Source: Acidobacteriota bacterium (GTDB lineage: Bacteria > Acidobacteriota > Thermoanaerobaculia > Multivoradales > Multivoraceae). From it: a stretch of DNA of 60,205 nucleotides. The notes under the pieces are model-generated. The model worked only from the letters and a program-made list of their open reading frames with translations. It was not told where the DNA came from and did no database searches. The translations under genes and the position numbers were made by a program. Shown here in pieces: positions 32,609-41,158 of the stretch (position 1 is the first letter of the stretch; every line of letters starts with the position of its first letter). The stretch lies in contig JAPOXA010000157.1 of assembly GCA_026707325.1 (NCBI GenBank), forward strand, positions 1-60,205. Reading direction: 5' to 3'.

Positions 32609-34972
32609 ATGCCAGCCCCAGCCGACAGTTCGGCGTTTAGCCGCGAGCGCGACGCAATGCATCTCTCCTCGTTGAGCGAGACCCTGCTGCGCATCAGTGC
32701 GAGCCTGGATCTCGAGACCGTGCTGCGGGAGGTGATGGACGGGACGCGCACGTTCACCGGCGCGAGTTGCGGCTGCATCGTCACCTTCGACGAATCGGGA
32801 GCGGCCGAGGACTTCCTCACCTCGGGCATGACCGAGGACGAACACCGCGCGATGCTGGAGTGGCCGAGCAGGATGGGGCTGTTCGAGCAATTCCGCGATC
32901 TGCCGGGCCCGCTACGGCTACCGGACTTTCCCGACTTCGTGAAATCGCTGGGGTTCGACTGGGATCTTCAGCCGATCGCCACGGCCCTTCTAACGCCGAT
33001 GCGCCATCTCGGCGCGCACGTCGGCAACTTCTACCTGGGCGACAAGGAGGGCGGGGCGCAGTTCACGGACAGGGACCAGGAGGTGCTGCTGCTCTTCGCC
33101 GCGCAGGCGGCGGCGGCCGTCGTCAACGCGCGCATTTACCGGGCCGAGCAACGGGCGCTCTCCCACCTGGAAGCGCTGGTCGAGATCTCGCCGGTGGGTG
33201 TCCTGGTGTTCGACCCGGCCACCGGCCTGCCGAACCTGGTCAACCGGGAGGCGCGGCGCATCGCCGAGGCCCTGCGCATTCCCGGCCGCCCGGCCGAGGA
33301 CTCGCTCGAGTCGATGACGTGCCGCTTCTCCGATGGCCGCGAAACCGTGCACGACCGCTCCTCTCTGGCCGCCACGCTGCAACTCGGCGAGCGGGTGCGC
33401 GTTGAGGAAGTGACGCTCTCGACGCCCGACGGACGGAGCCTCACCACGCTGATCAGCTCGACCCCGATCCACGCCGAAGACGGCACGGTCGAGTCCGTGG
33501 TGGTCACGATGCAGGATCTGGCGCCGCTGCAGGAGCTGGACCGCATGCGGGCGGAGTTCCTGGGCATGGTGAGCCACGAGCTGCGCACGCCCCTTGCCGC
33601 GATCAAGGGTTCCGCCGCGACGGTACTGGCCACGAATCAGAACTTCGCCCCGGCGGAGACGCGGCAGTTCTTCCGCATCATCGACCAGCAGGCGGACCGC
33701 ATGAGCAGGCTGATCGGGGATCTGCTCGACGCGGGCCGGATCGCCGCCGGCGCGCTCTCGGTGGCGCCCGAGCCTTCGGACCTCGGCGAACTCGTCGAGC
33801 AGGCGCGTACGGCGTTCCTGTCGGGCAACGGCCGGCACATGGTGCGCATCGACCTGCCGCCGGACCTTCCCCGCGTGATGGCGGATCGGGGACGGATCGT
33901 GCAGGTACTGAACAACCTGATCGCCAACGCCGCCCGGCACTCGCCGGAGAGCGCGCCGATCCGGGTCGCCGCGGTCCGCGAAGGCACGCACGTCGCCGTC
34001 TCGGTTTCTGACGAGGGCCGGGGGGTGGCGCCGGAGCGTCTGGGACGCCTGTTCCAGAAGTACGGCGGTGCGGACGGGGCCGGGCGAGGCGTCGGGGGCG
34101 GGCTGGGGCTCGGCATCTGCAAGGGACTGGTGGAAGCGCACGGCGGGCGCATCCGCGCGGAGAGCGCCGGACCTGGCCAGGGCGCGTGCTTCACCTTCAC
34201 GATCCCGGCGGCCGGTGAGGCGGCCGAAGACCGAGCCGATGCCGGCCGGGCGCCCGGACGGCGCGCATCGCGGCGGGAGACCCGGGAGCGGCCGCGCGTC
34301 CTGGTGGTGGACGACGACCCGCGGATGCTGCGCTTCCTCCGCGATGCGCTGGTGGGCGCGGGCTATGCGCCGCTGGTCGCCGGCGACCACAAGGACCTGG
34401 CCCGCGTGCTGGAAGTGGAGCGGCCGGCGCTGGTCGTGCTCGACCTGATCCTGCCCGGGACGGACGGCATCGAGCTGATGAGGACCATGCCCGCGCTTGC
34501 GGACCTTCCGGTCATCATGATCTCCGGCTACGGCCGCGACGAGACCGTCGCGCAGGCGCTCGAGGCCGGCGCCGAGGACTACATCGTCAAACCGTTCTCG
34601 CCGACGGAACTGACCGCCCGCGTCCGCGCCGCCCTTCGCCGCCGCGCCGACCCGGACCCCTTCGTGCTCGGCAATCTCGCCATCGACTACGACGCCAGGC
34701 GAGTCACGCTCGCCGGACGTGCGGTCGAACTCACGGCAACGGAGTACGAGTTGCTGCGCGTGCTCTCGCTCGATGCGGGCCGGGTCGTGACCCACGACGC
34801 GCTGTTGCGCCGGGTTTGGCACCGGCGCGGGAAGATGAAGGCCAACCCGAAGCTCCTGCACGCCTACGTCAAGCGGCTGCGCCGCAAGCTCGACGACGAC
34901 CCCGCCCGGGCCGCCCACATCGTCACGGAGCGGGGCGTGGGCTATCGCATGCCGGTGCCGGGGGAGGACTAG
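32609..34972 (+). CDS. hybrid histidine kinase fused to an OmpR-type response regulator
   Basis: The 787-aa single-chain two-component system has, in order, a GAF domain (about residues 15-170, SETLLRISASLDLETVLREV), a PAS-like domain (about 180-305), HisKA with phospho-acceptor H323 (MVSHELRTPLAAIKG), HATPase (N-box NNLIANAARHSPE, G-box GVGGGLGLGICKGLVEAHGG), a receiver with D612 (VVLDLILPGTDG) and a winged-helix DNA-binding domain (VELTATEYELLRVLSLDAGR, VTERGVGYRMP). Kinase and DNA-binding output are normally on separate proteins. ATG 32609 has only a weak Shine-Dalgarno. It diverges from the Rieske operon, a candidate target. Confidence 0.9.
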   Translation: MPAPADSSAFSRERDAMHLSSLSETLLRISASLDLETVLREVMDGTRTFTGASCGCIVTFDESGAAEDFLTSGMTEDEHRAMLEWPSRMGLFEQFRDLPGPLRLPDFPDFVKSLGFDWDLQPIATALLTPMRHLGAHVGNFYLGDKEGGAQFTDRDQEVLLLFAAQAAAAVVNARIYRAEQRALSHLEALVEISPVGVLVFDPATGLPNLVNREARRIAEALRIPGRPAEDSLESMTCRFSDGRETVHDRSSLAATLQLGERVRVEEVTLSTPDGRSLTTLISSTPIHAEDGTVESVVVTMQDLAPLQELDRMRAEFLGMVSHELRTPLAAIKGSAATVLATNQNFAPAETRQFFRIIDQQADRMSRLIGDLLDAGRIAAGALSVAPEPSDLGELVEQARTAFLSGNGRHMVRIDLPPDLPRVMADRGRIVQVLNNLIANAARHSPESAPIRVAAVREGTHVAVSVSDEGRGVAPERLGRLFQKYGGADGAGRGVGGGLGLGICKGLVEAHGGRIRAESAGPGQGACFTFTIPAAGEAAEDRADAGRAPGRRASRRETRERPRVLVVDDDPRMLRFLRDALVGAGYAPLVAGDHKDLARVLEVERPALVVLDLILPGTDGIELMRTMPALADLPVIMISGYGRDETVAQALEAGAEDYIVKPFSPTELTARVRAALRRRADPDPFVLGNLAIDYDARRVTLAGRAVELTATEYELLRVLSLDAGRVVTHDALLRRVWHRRGKMKANPKLLHAYVKRLRRKLDDDPARAAHIVTERGVGYRMPVPGED

Positions 34973-35001
34973 CAGTCTGGGGTTAGCTCCCCGCTTGACC
35001 A

Positions 35002-35017
35002 CCTGTCGTTTGATAGG
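35002..35017 (+). promoter_or_regulatory. regulatory palindrome 3
   Basis: CCTGTCG-TT-TGATAGG followed by CGCGCC, facing right. The ATG at 35053 is exactly 36 nt from its last base, with no Shine-Dalgarno between, so the transcript may be leaderless. Confidence 0.7.
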
Positions 35018-35052
35018 CGCGCCTTCTTCCTGCCTTGGGACAGACTCTCCGC

Positions 35053-35337
35053 ATGGGGAAGGTCGTGAAGTACGATGGCGAGGAGTTCGAGCTTTCGGAG
35101 CCGAAGAACTGTCAGATCGAGGTCGTAGGCGTGGGACTGACCGGCCAGATCACGATTCACGAGGCTACGGGGAAGTTCCGCGAGTCGGTCCTGGGGTGGG
35201 GCAGCGATCAACCTACGATGCAGGCGGCTGTTCTGGCGGTTTGCAGGCGGATGCTGTTGAGATCGAAGGGAGCGACACGCGAGACGCTGTGCAAACAGAT
35301 GGCCGACTACTACGAGGATCTGGAGAGCGGCGGCTAG
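35053..35337 (+). CDS. small cytoplasmic protein (94 aa), unknown function
   Basis: The product has a strand-rich first half (MGKVVKYDGEEFELSEPKNC, VVGVGLTGQITIHEATGKF) and a helical second half (MQAAVLAVCRRMLLRSKGAT, MADYYEDLESGG). No signal or membrane segment is seen and no known family is recognised. The start is the ATG at 35053; an in-frame TTG at 35035 is possible. There is no Shine-Dalgarno for either, which fits leaderless translation from palindrome 3. It is convergent with TonB receptor 2. Confidence 0.55.
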   Translation: MGKVVKYDGEEFELSEPKNCQIEVVGVGLTGQITIHEATGKFRESVLGWGSDQPTMQAAVLAVCRRMLLRSKGATRETLCKQMADYYEDLESGG

Positions 35338-35376
35338 CGGACGGACAGGAGACGCCGATGGCGGGCCACGCGGAAC

Positions 35377-38235
35377 CTACAGCTTGAAACGAATCCCCGC
35401 CAACCAGCGCGTGCCGAGCTGCTCGTGCGTGTTGATCCGGTTCTTCAACCCGTCCAGATAGCTGCGATTCGCCTCGTCGGTCAGATTGACTCCCTCGACC
35501 GTGATCATCAGGTTCTCGTTGACCTCGTAGAACGCCGACAGATCGAGCCGCCTGTTCTCGTCGGTCCAGCGCCCGCCCCGGATCGTCGATCCATCCGGCA
35601 GGCTGATCGTTGCCCCGCGGTCGAAGGCATCGAGAAAGCTGTCCCTGTAGTTCCAGGCCAGACGCACGCCGAAGCCTCCCGCTTCGTAGAACGCGACGAA
35701 GTTGTAGACCTCCTCCGAGGTGCCCGGAATCTGCCGGCCCTCCTCGTCTGTGGCGTCGGTGAACGTGTAGTTGGCCTGCACGCCCAGACCGTCGAACGGC
35801 GCCGGCAGGAAGGAGAACACCTGGTGGACGGCCAGTTCGAAGCCCTCGATCTGACCGTCGATGTTCACCGGCGAGGTCAGCAGGGCCTCTACCGTGATCG
35901 TCTCCCTGGTTATCGGGTTGAACACCGCGAGAGGCGCGATGCGGCCGGTCGATCCGAACCCGGTCAGGTCGCTCACGTCCTTGTAGAACACGCCCGCTGA
36001 GAGCAGGCCGCCGCTGTGGGTGTAGTACTCAGCGGAGAAGTCGATCTGGTCTGCCACGAAGGGGTCGAGTTCGGGGTTCCCGTTGAACGCCACGTAGGCG
36101 CCGTCGTCCGAATCGGGCGGAAGGATGGAGCCGTCCGCGTCGTCCACAACGTCATAGACGTTGACCGCCGCCCGCGTGTCCTCCGGGCGGGGGCGCTTCA
36201 TCACCCGCGCCACGGCGGCGCGCAGCACTGCCCGATCGGTTACCTCCAGCGCGATATTGGCGCTGGGAAGAACACGGGTGTAGTCGTGACCCACGGTGGC
36301 ACGCGTCTGGGCGAAGTCGCCCGGGTCGAAATCGCGGTCGTTGACCACCGTGACGCCAGTCGACGCGAAGTCCGTGCCCACGACGCGCAGCCCCACGTTG
36401 CCGCGCACGGGCTTGCCGAACAGCTCGCCCGAGCCGTTGAACTGCGCGTAGGCCGCCCACGAGTCCGTCTCGCTGTCGTAATTGTCCTCGAACAGGCGGT
36501 CGGTGCGGCCGGCGTCGGGCAGGATCCAGCCCATCGACTGCGCTCTCAGGAACATCTCCCAGGAGTCGGGATACACGAATGGATCGAACCCCCCGATGCC
36601 CAGCAGGTCGCCATAGTCCGAGGGCGACCTCTCCGGATCGTTGTAGAACTCCAGCAGATCATCGACATCGCCCGTGAACTCGTGTCCCGGCCGAACGCGC
36701 TCCTCCCGGCGCGAGAACCATCGAGCGCCGAAGTCCAGCGTGTTCCAGAAGCCGCTTCCCATGTCGAGTGTGAAGTCCTTCTGAACGGCGGTCTGTTCGT
36801 GGTCGTAGAAGTCGAAGTTGCCGCCCGGATTGAAACTCAGTCGCCGCCCGGGCACCTGGTAGTGGGCCGGGTCGCTGAGGTCGAAGCCGCCGGGATTGAT
36901 GAAGGAGAAGCCCGCGTCGCCGCCGCTCAGGCGGTAGCCGAAGAACTGGCCGTCCGGCAGCTCGAATCCCCTGATCTCGATCACCGCGTTCCCCTGCGTG
37001 CGTTCCTCGACGACGTTCGAGGTGAAGGAGATGGAGCCCGTGCCGAAGAGCCGGTCGCCGAGCGTGTACTCCGCGCCCAGGTTGTAGATCCCGAGTTCCT
37101 CCCCGTCCCGGCGGACGGAACTCCGGGAGAGAAAGCGCAACTCGGAGAACTGGGCTTCCACGATCGTGTTGTTCCCGTCGACGACGGCCGTTCCCGGAAC
37201 CAGTTCCGATGAGTGCCAGCGGATCTCGTTCTGGCTGTACTGGCGGAACTTGTCCTTCTCGGACGCCGTGGCATCGAGAGAGAACGTGACTCTCTCGGCG
37301 GGCCGCCACTGCATCGAGAGGTTGTAGGTGCTGTCGTCGTCCTCCCGCTCGTTGTAGCGCGTACGCGACTTGTCCGGGTACAGATCGTCGATGCCGTCGC
37401 CATTCACGTCGCCGAACCCGCTGCGGAAACCGCCGGAACGATCATCGTGGTATGCGTCGCGGCGATAGGCGCGGGTGCCGCTGTAGACGTCCAGGATGAG
37501 GCCGAACTCGTTTCCGAAGGTCCTGCCGATGCCGACGGAACCCACCGGCGTCAGTCCGCCCTCCAGAGGCTCGTAGTTCGCTCGCAGACGGCCGGTGATG
37601 ACTGCGTCCTGCTCCAGCGGACGCGCCGTGCGCACATTGACCGTACCTCCGACAGCGCCTTCGACCTGCTTGGCCGTGGGGGTCTTGTACACCTCCAGTG
37701 CGGTGCCTAGGTCGGCGCCCAGAACGCCGATGTCGAGACCGGCGCTGTCGTCGGCGGCAGCGCCTGGGACCACTCCGATGCCGTTGACCGTCACCTTGGT
37801 GAAGAAGGAAGACAGGCCGCGCAGGCTGACTTCGCGCCCGGCGTTGTCCTGCCGCCGCAGTTGCACGCCGGTCACCCGTTGCAGCGCGTCGGCGATGTTG
37901 GGGTCGGGCAGTTTGCCGATGTCCTCCGCGGAGATGGCGTCGACGATCTGATTGGCGGAGCGCTTGATGGCGGCCGCGCGCTGCAGGGCGCCGGCGAAAC
38001 CGACGACGGTTATCTCTTCGCCTTCCGGCAGTTCGATGATCTCCTCCTGCTCCTCCTCGCCCTGCGGAGTTTCTTCCTCCGACTGTTCCCCCTGCTGCTG
38101 GCCGGCGGCCCCGCCTGCCACGAGCAGTACCGCGCAGAGGAACACCCCGGCGAGCCTGCCTCCCGGCACTGGAAGGTTCGGCTTGTCGAGAAACGGCGTG
38201 CGAAATGCATCGATCCGGTGAATTGCCTCCGTCAT
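35377..38235 (-). CDS. TonB-dependent receptor (Caulobacter-type)
   Basis: The 952-aa outer-membrane receptor has a signal peptide (GRLAGVFLCAVLLVAGGAAG), an acidic Glu/Gln-rich linker with a TonB-box-like EEITVVGFAG near residue 55, and a plug domain (LPDPNIADALQRVTGVQLRR, EVSLRGLSSFFTKVTVNGIG). A barrel of over 700 residues ends in WLAGIRFKL. The IVDAISAEDIGKLPDPNIAD signature is that of receptors importing oligosaccharides or similar large substrates. AAGGAGGGAAG precedes the ATG. Palindrome 4 lies 46 nt upstream. It is divergent from the peptidase/RND operon, suggesting uptake of products of secreted hydrolases. Confidence 0.92.
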   Translation of the reverse strand: MTEAIHRIDAFRTPFLDKPNLPVPGGRLAGVFLCAVLLVAGGAAGQQQGEQSEEETPQGEEEQEEIIELPEGEEITVVGFAGALQRAAAIKRSANQIVDAISAEDIGKLPDPNIADALQRVTGVQLRRQDNAGREVSLRGLSSFFTKVTVNGIGVVPGAAADDSAGLDIGVLGADLGTALEVYKTPTAKQVEGAVGGTVNVRTARPLEQDAVITGRLRANYEPLEGGLTPVGSVGIGRTFGNEFGLILDVYSGTRAYRRDAYHDDRSGGFRSGFGDVNGDGIDDLYPDKSRTRYNEREDDDSTYNLSMQWRPAERVTFSLDATASEKDKFRQYSQNEIRWHSSELVPGTAVVDGNNTIVEAQFSELRFLSRSSVRRDGEELGIYNLGAEYTLGDRLFGTGSISFTSNVVEERTQGNAVIEIRGFELPDGQFFGYRLSGGDAGFSFINPGGFDLSDPAHYQVPGRRLSFNPGGNFDFYDHEQTAVQKDFTLDMGSGFWNTLDFGARWFSRREERVRPGHEFTGDVDDLLEFYNDPERSPSDYGDLLGIGGFDPFVYPDSWEMFLRAQSMGWILPDAGRTDRLFEDNYDSETDSWAAYAQFNGSGELFGKPVRGNVGLRVVGTDFASTGVTVVNDRDFDPGDFAQTRATVGHDYTRVLPSANIALEVTDRAVLRAAVARVMKRPRPEDTRAAVNVYDVVDDADGSILPPDSDDGAYVAFNGNPELDPFVADQIDFSAEYYTHSGGLLSAGVFYKDVSDLTGFGSTGRIAPLAVFNPITRETITVEALLTSPVNIDGQIEGFELAVHQVFSFLPAPFDGLGVQANYTFTDATDEEGRQIPGTSEEVYNFVAFYEAGGFGVRLAWNYRDSFLDAFDRGATISLPDGSTIRGGRWTDENRRLDLSAFYEVNENLMITVEGVNLTDEANRSYLDGLKNRINTHEQLGTRWLAGIRFKL

Positions 38236-38281
38236 CTTCCCTCCTTGCCAAGTACTCTGACTCAGCCGCTACGAAAGCGCG

Positions 38282-38297
38282 CCTATCAAATGGCAGG
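38282..38297 (-). promoter_or_regulatory. regulatory palindrome 4
   Basis: Read leftwards, CCTGCCA-TT-TGATAGG followed by CGCGC, facing TonB receptor 2 at 38235. The far half-site is worn (two mismatches), the gene-proximal half is perfect. Confidence 0.65.
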
Positions 38298-38352
38298 GCG
38301 CCGCGCCGGTCCCGCCCCCTCTCGGGGCCGACCAGGACGGCGGCGCCTGACC

Positions 38353-38368
38353 CCTTTCGTTTGATAGG
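38353..38368 (+). promoter_or_regulatory. regulatory palindrome 5
   Basis: CCTTTCG-TT-TGATAGG followed by CGC and, 21 nt past the box, TCAAACTT. It faces right towards the M4 peptidase gene at 38458. The TCAAACTT block at the same 21-nt distance also follows palindrome 8. Confidence 0.7.
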
Positions 38369-38457
38369 CGCATTTCCTGTTCTTTGCTTTCAAACTTGTG
38401 GGCCTGCGTCGGCGAGGACTTCCGTCAACGGGTCAACACAAGGAGGCAAGTCACTGG

Positions 38458-40320
38458 ATGCGCAGGATCAACATCGTCGTCGCGCTCGGAGCAGCCCTGG
38501 CAATGTCGGGTGCCGTGCTGAGCGCACAGGGAACCGCTGTTCCCGCGGCCCGGGCGTTCGCGGTCACCTCGGCGCCGATCAACGCCCCCGACCTGGTCGA
38601 CGCCGATCTGACGATCGACTCGATGACCCGGTCAGGCGCGCTCGAACTCGTGTCTGCGAACCCGGATCGGCAACTGCCCGGGCACCGGCACGAGTACCTG
38701 AGGCAGGTCCACCGCGGCGTCCCGGTCCATGGCGCGGGCCTTGCCCGCCAACGCCAGGACGGTGCGACCATCTCGGTCTTCGGCACCGTCTACGACGAGA
38801 TCGACATCGACTCGGTTCCGACGCTGTCGGCCGAAGCCGCGCTCGATCGCATCGAAGCGGTCGCGGGAGCGCCGCCGGCGACGAGCGAAGCGCCTCGCCT
38901 GGCGATCCTGCCGACGGAACTCGGTGAGCTCGTGCTCACGTGGAGTGCGCCGATGCGGGACTTCCACACCTGGTTCATCGACGCCCACAGCGGCCAGCCG
39001 GTGAAGCGAGTCGAACATCTCTACACCGAATCCGCTGTCGGATTCGGCAGAGGCATCACCGGGGCGCCTCAGAAGGTCAGCGCCTGGCATACCGGCGTCG
39101 GCTATCAGGCGTGGGACCGCCTCCGGCCAGCCGAGATCGTGACCATGGACGGTAGGGGAGAGCTCGTTGATCGGGTCGCCCTGTTCTTCCCGACGCCAGC
39201 GTGGCTGGAAGCGGTCGCGTGGGACGACGACAACGAGTGGGCGAACGCTTCCATCACGGACGCTCACGCGCACCTCGGCATGACGTACGACTACTTGGCC
39301 CAGCACCAGGACTGGCACGGAATCGACGGCGAAGACGGGCGCATCCTCGCGATCGCGAACCTCACCGGCTACTACAACGCGTCCTACCTCCGACCTCCAT
39401 TCGGACCGCAGGGAAGCGGCCTCATGTCGTTCGGCGTGTCGCGCGACGACGTACCCCTGGTGACGGTCGACATCGTCGGCCACGAGTTGCAGCACGGAGT
39501 CACGAATGAGGCAGTGCGTGCCCGCACCGGACTGCCGGTGATCGGACGCCAGACCTTCGCTCTGGGACCCTCCTCTCTGACGGTGGAGGGCGAGACGATC
39601 CGCTGTGGCGACTACCACACGTTTCCAGCGATTCCCTTGCTTCGAGAAGAAGAGAAGTACGCCTACATGTGCTTGGACGAGGATTTCCGCACCACCACGT
39701 CCCGCAACGGACGCTTCGCGATGTGGATGTACGAAGGCGGTGCACTCCACGAGGCCTACTCCGACATCATCGGCACTGCGGTCGAGTTCTCGGTCCACCC
39801 GCCAGGGGAAGGACTGCTGCACGCGGACTACCGGGTAGGCGAGGACATAGGGCGCGTGATACGTCGGCTCGATGCTCCACACTCATTGGACCTCGGTTCG
39901 GGGTACACGTTGCCTGACTCGATCAATCAGGCGTTCCGGTTCGTCGGAGTTCTTGTCCCGATCGGTCGCTACACCACCATCAGATACACCCGTTGGGGCA
40001 TGAGAGGCAACCGGCCTTTCCGACTCTCCAGTGACGGCTACAACGGCGTCCACTGGAACTCCACCATCCTGAGTCATGCCTTCTACCTTGCCATCGAGGG
40101 AGGCACGCACAGCAGCGGAGCAACGGTCACAGGCGTTGGCGGAGCCAATCGACATCTGGTCGAGCAGGCGTTCTTCCGCGGACTGGCTGATCTGGCACCT
40201 CCGTCCATCACCTTCAGGATCATGGGTTCCTTGATCCGGCAGTCGGCTATCGACCTCCACGGTTCCGGAAGCGCCGCCTTCGTGGCCATCCACGAGGCGC
40301 TGACCGCAGTAGGACTCTGA
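38458..40320 (+). CDS. M4 (thermolysin) family metallopeptidase
   Basis: The 620-aa secreted preproenzyme has a signal peptide (INIVVALGAALAMSGAVLSA), a propeptide (about residues 25-200) and a catalytic domain. Zinc ligands are H342 and H346 in GHELQH with E343 catalytic, and E432 in GALHEAYSDI, the third ligand. H532 in NGVHWNS matches thermolysin His231. All key residues are present, so it should be an active neutral protease. AAGGAGG precedes the ATG. It heads a rightward run of six genes with gaps of at most 64 nt, up to the RND pump, under palindrome 5. Confidence 0.92.
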   Translation: MRRINIVVALGAALAMSGAVLSAQGTAVPAARAFAVTSAPINAPDLVDADLTIDSMTRSGALELVSANPDRQLPGHRHEYLRQVHRGVPVHGAGLARQRQDGATISVFGTVYDEIDIDSVPTLSAEAALDRIEAVAGAPPATSEAPRLAILPTELGELVLTWSAPMRDFHTWFIDAHSGQPVKRVEHLYTESAVGFGRGITGAPQKVSAWHTGVGYQAWDRLRPAEIVTMDGRGELVDRVALFFPTPAWLEAVAWDDDNEWANASITDAHAHLGMTYDYLAQHQDWHGIDGEDGRILAIANLTGYYNASYLRPPFGPQGSGLMSFGVSRDDVPLVTVDIVGHELQHGVTNEAVRARTGLPVIGRQTFALGPSSLTVEGETIRCGDYHTFPAIPLLREEEKYAYMCLDEDFRTTTSRNGRFAMWMYEGGALHEAYSDIIGTAVEFSVHPPGEGLLHADYRVGEDIGRVIRRLDAPHSLDLGSGYTLPDSINQAFRFVGVLVPIGRYTTIRYTRWGMRGNRPFRLSSDGYNGVHWNSTILSHAFYLAIEGGTHSSGATVTGVGGANRHLVEQAFFRGLADLAPPSITFRIMGSLIRQSAIDLHGSGSAAFVAIHEALTAVGL

Positions 40321-40341
40321 CCGATGGAGGAACTGACTCGG

Positions 40342-41094
40342 ATGAAAGCGACTTCGTGGCTTGCGGCGGCAACCCTGCTCGTGCTCGCGTCGTCCGCGCC
40401 TGCGCTGGCCGAGGACGAAGGCCGAGTGACGATCTCCATCGGTGGCGGCGTACTCGCGACATCAAGCGCTCCCGAGGGCACCTTCGACTTCGACCACCAA
40501 CTGTTCGGCGGCGAAGCCGGGAGCTTCGATGCCGACTACGGCGGCGGCGAGGCTTCCCACTACGAGGCTTCGATTGCGGTGCGTCTGCGCGAGCGGTTCG
40601 GACTAGGACTCACCTGGTCGACATCGGTACTCGACGACGACGCCGACATCGTGGGCCGATTGCCGCATCCCTTCCTCCACGAGAGCCATCGAACGGTCGA
40701 AGGAACAAGTGGCGGACTCTCGCGTGACGAGACTGCGGTGCATCTCTCGTTGCGGTGGCGAGTGCGGGCCGGCGAGAAGTCCGACCTGACGTTCTTCGGC
40801 GGTCCCTCCCACATCGAACTCGAGTACGACCTCGTGACGGGAGTCCGCTTCGACCAGGCCTACCCGTTCGATAGGGCGTCCTACGCCGGCGTCGACGCCG
40901 AAACGACGTCGGGAGATGCCGTCGGCTTCCACATCGGCGCCGAGATCGTCCGCTGGCTCAACGAGACAGTCGGCCTCGGCTTCCTGGTCCGGTTCAGCGA
41001 GGCCTCAGTCGACCTGAACGGCCCCGATGGCAGCACCATGGCGGTCGATGGCGGCGGTCTCGATGCCGCCCTGGAACTCCGTTTTCGGTTCTGA
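40342..41094 (+). CDS. outer-membrane beta-barrel protein
   Basis: The 250-aa product has a signal peptide (ATSWLAAATLLVLASSAPAL, then A) and about eight alternating strands (RVTISIGGGVLATSS, YEASIAVRLRERFGLGLTWS, VHLSLRWRVRAGEKSDLTFF, GLDAALELRFRF) with a C-terminal Phe, as needed for barrel insertion. GGAGGAAC lies 8 nt before the ATG at 40342. It sits 21 nt after the M4 peptidase. A surface anchor or channel for the operon's secreted peptidases is possible but not shown. Confidence 0.7.
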   Translation: MKATSWLAAATLLVLASSAPALAEDEGRVTISIGGGVLATSSAPEGTFDFDHQLFGGEAGSFDADYGGGEASHYEASIAVRLRERFGLGLTWSTSVLDDDADIVGRLPHPFLHESHRTVEGTSGGLSRDETAVHLSLRWRVRAGEKSDLTFFGGPSHIELEYDLVTGVRFDQAYPFDRASYAGVDAETTSGDAVGFHIGAEIVRWLNETVGLGFLVRFSEASVDLNGPDGSTMAVDGGGLDAALELRFRF

Positions 41095-41158
41095 GCCGGC
41101 CCCGGGGCATACACCCGGCGCTTGGGCGTTGCCCCCGTCAATCGACGCGAGGAACACC

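Noticed and set aside
32502..32672. A 56-codon frame starting MSEYWDTLGLAGVLGQ with GGGAG upstream, overlapping the kinase start
   Set aside because: It could be a leader peptide or a frameshifted N-terminus of the kinase (it has a PAS-like PDGFAIVAF), but the kinase GAF domain is complete from 32609, so it was not annotated.
34976..35000. GGGG-TTAGCT-CCCC after the kinase gene as a terminator
   Set aside because: The stem is only four base pairs and there is no U-tract.
1684..40875. Single GATAGG half-sites at about 1685, 4967 and 40868
   Set aside because: They lie inside genes and lack the opposite half-site at 2-bp spacing, so they are not counted as regulon boxes.
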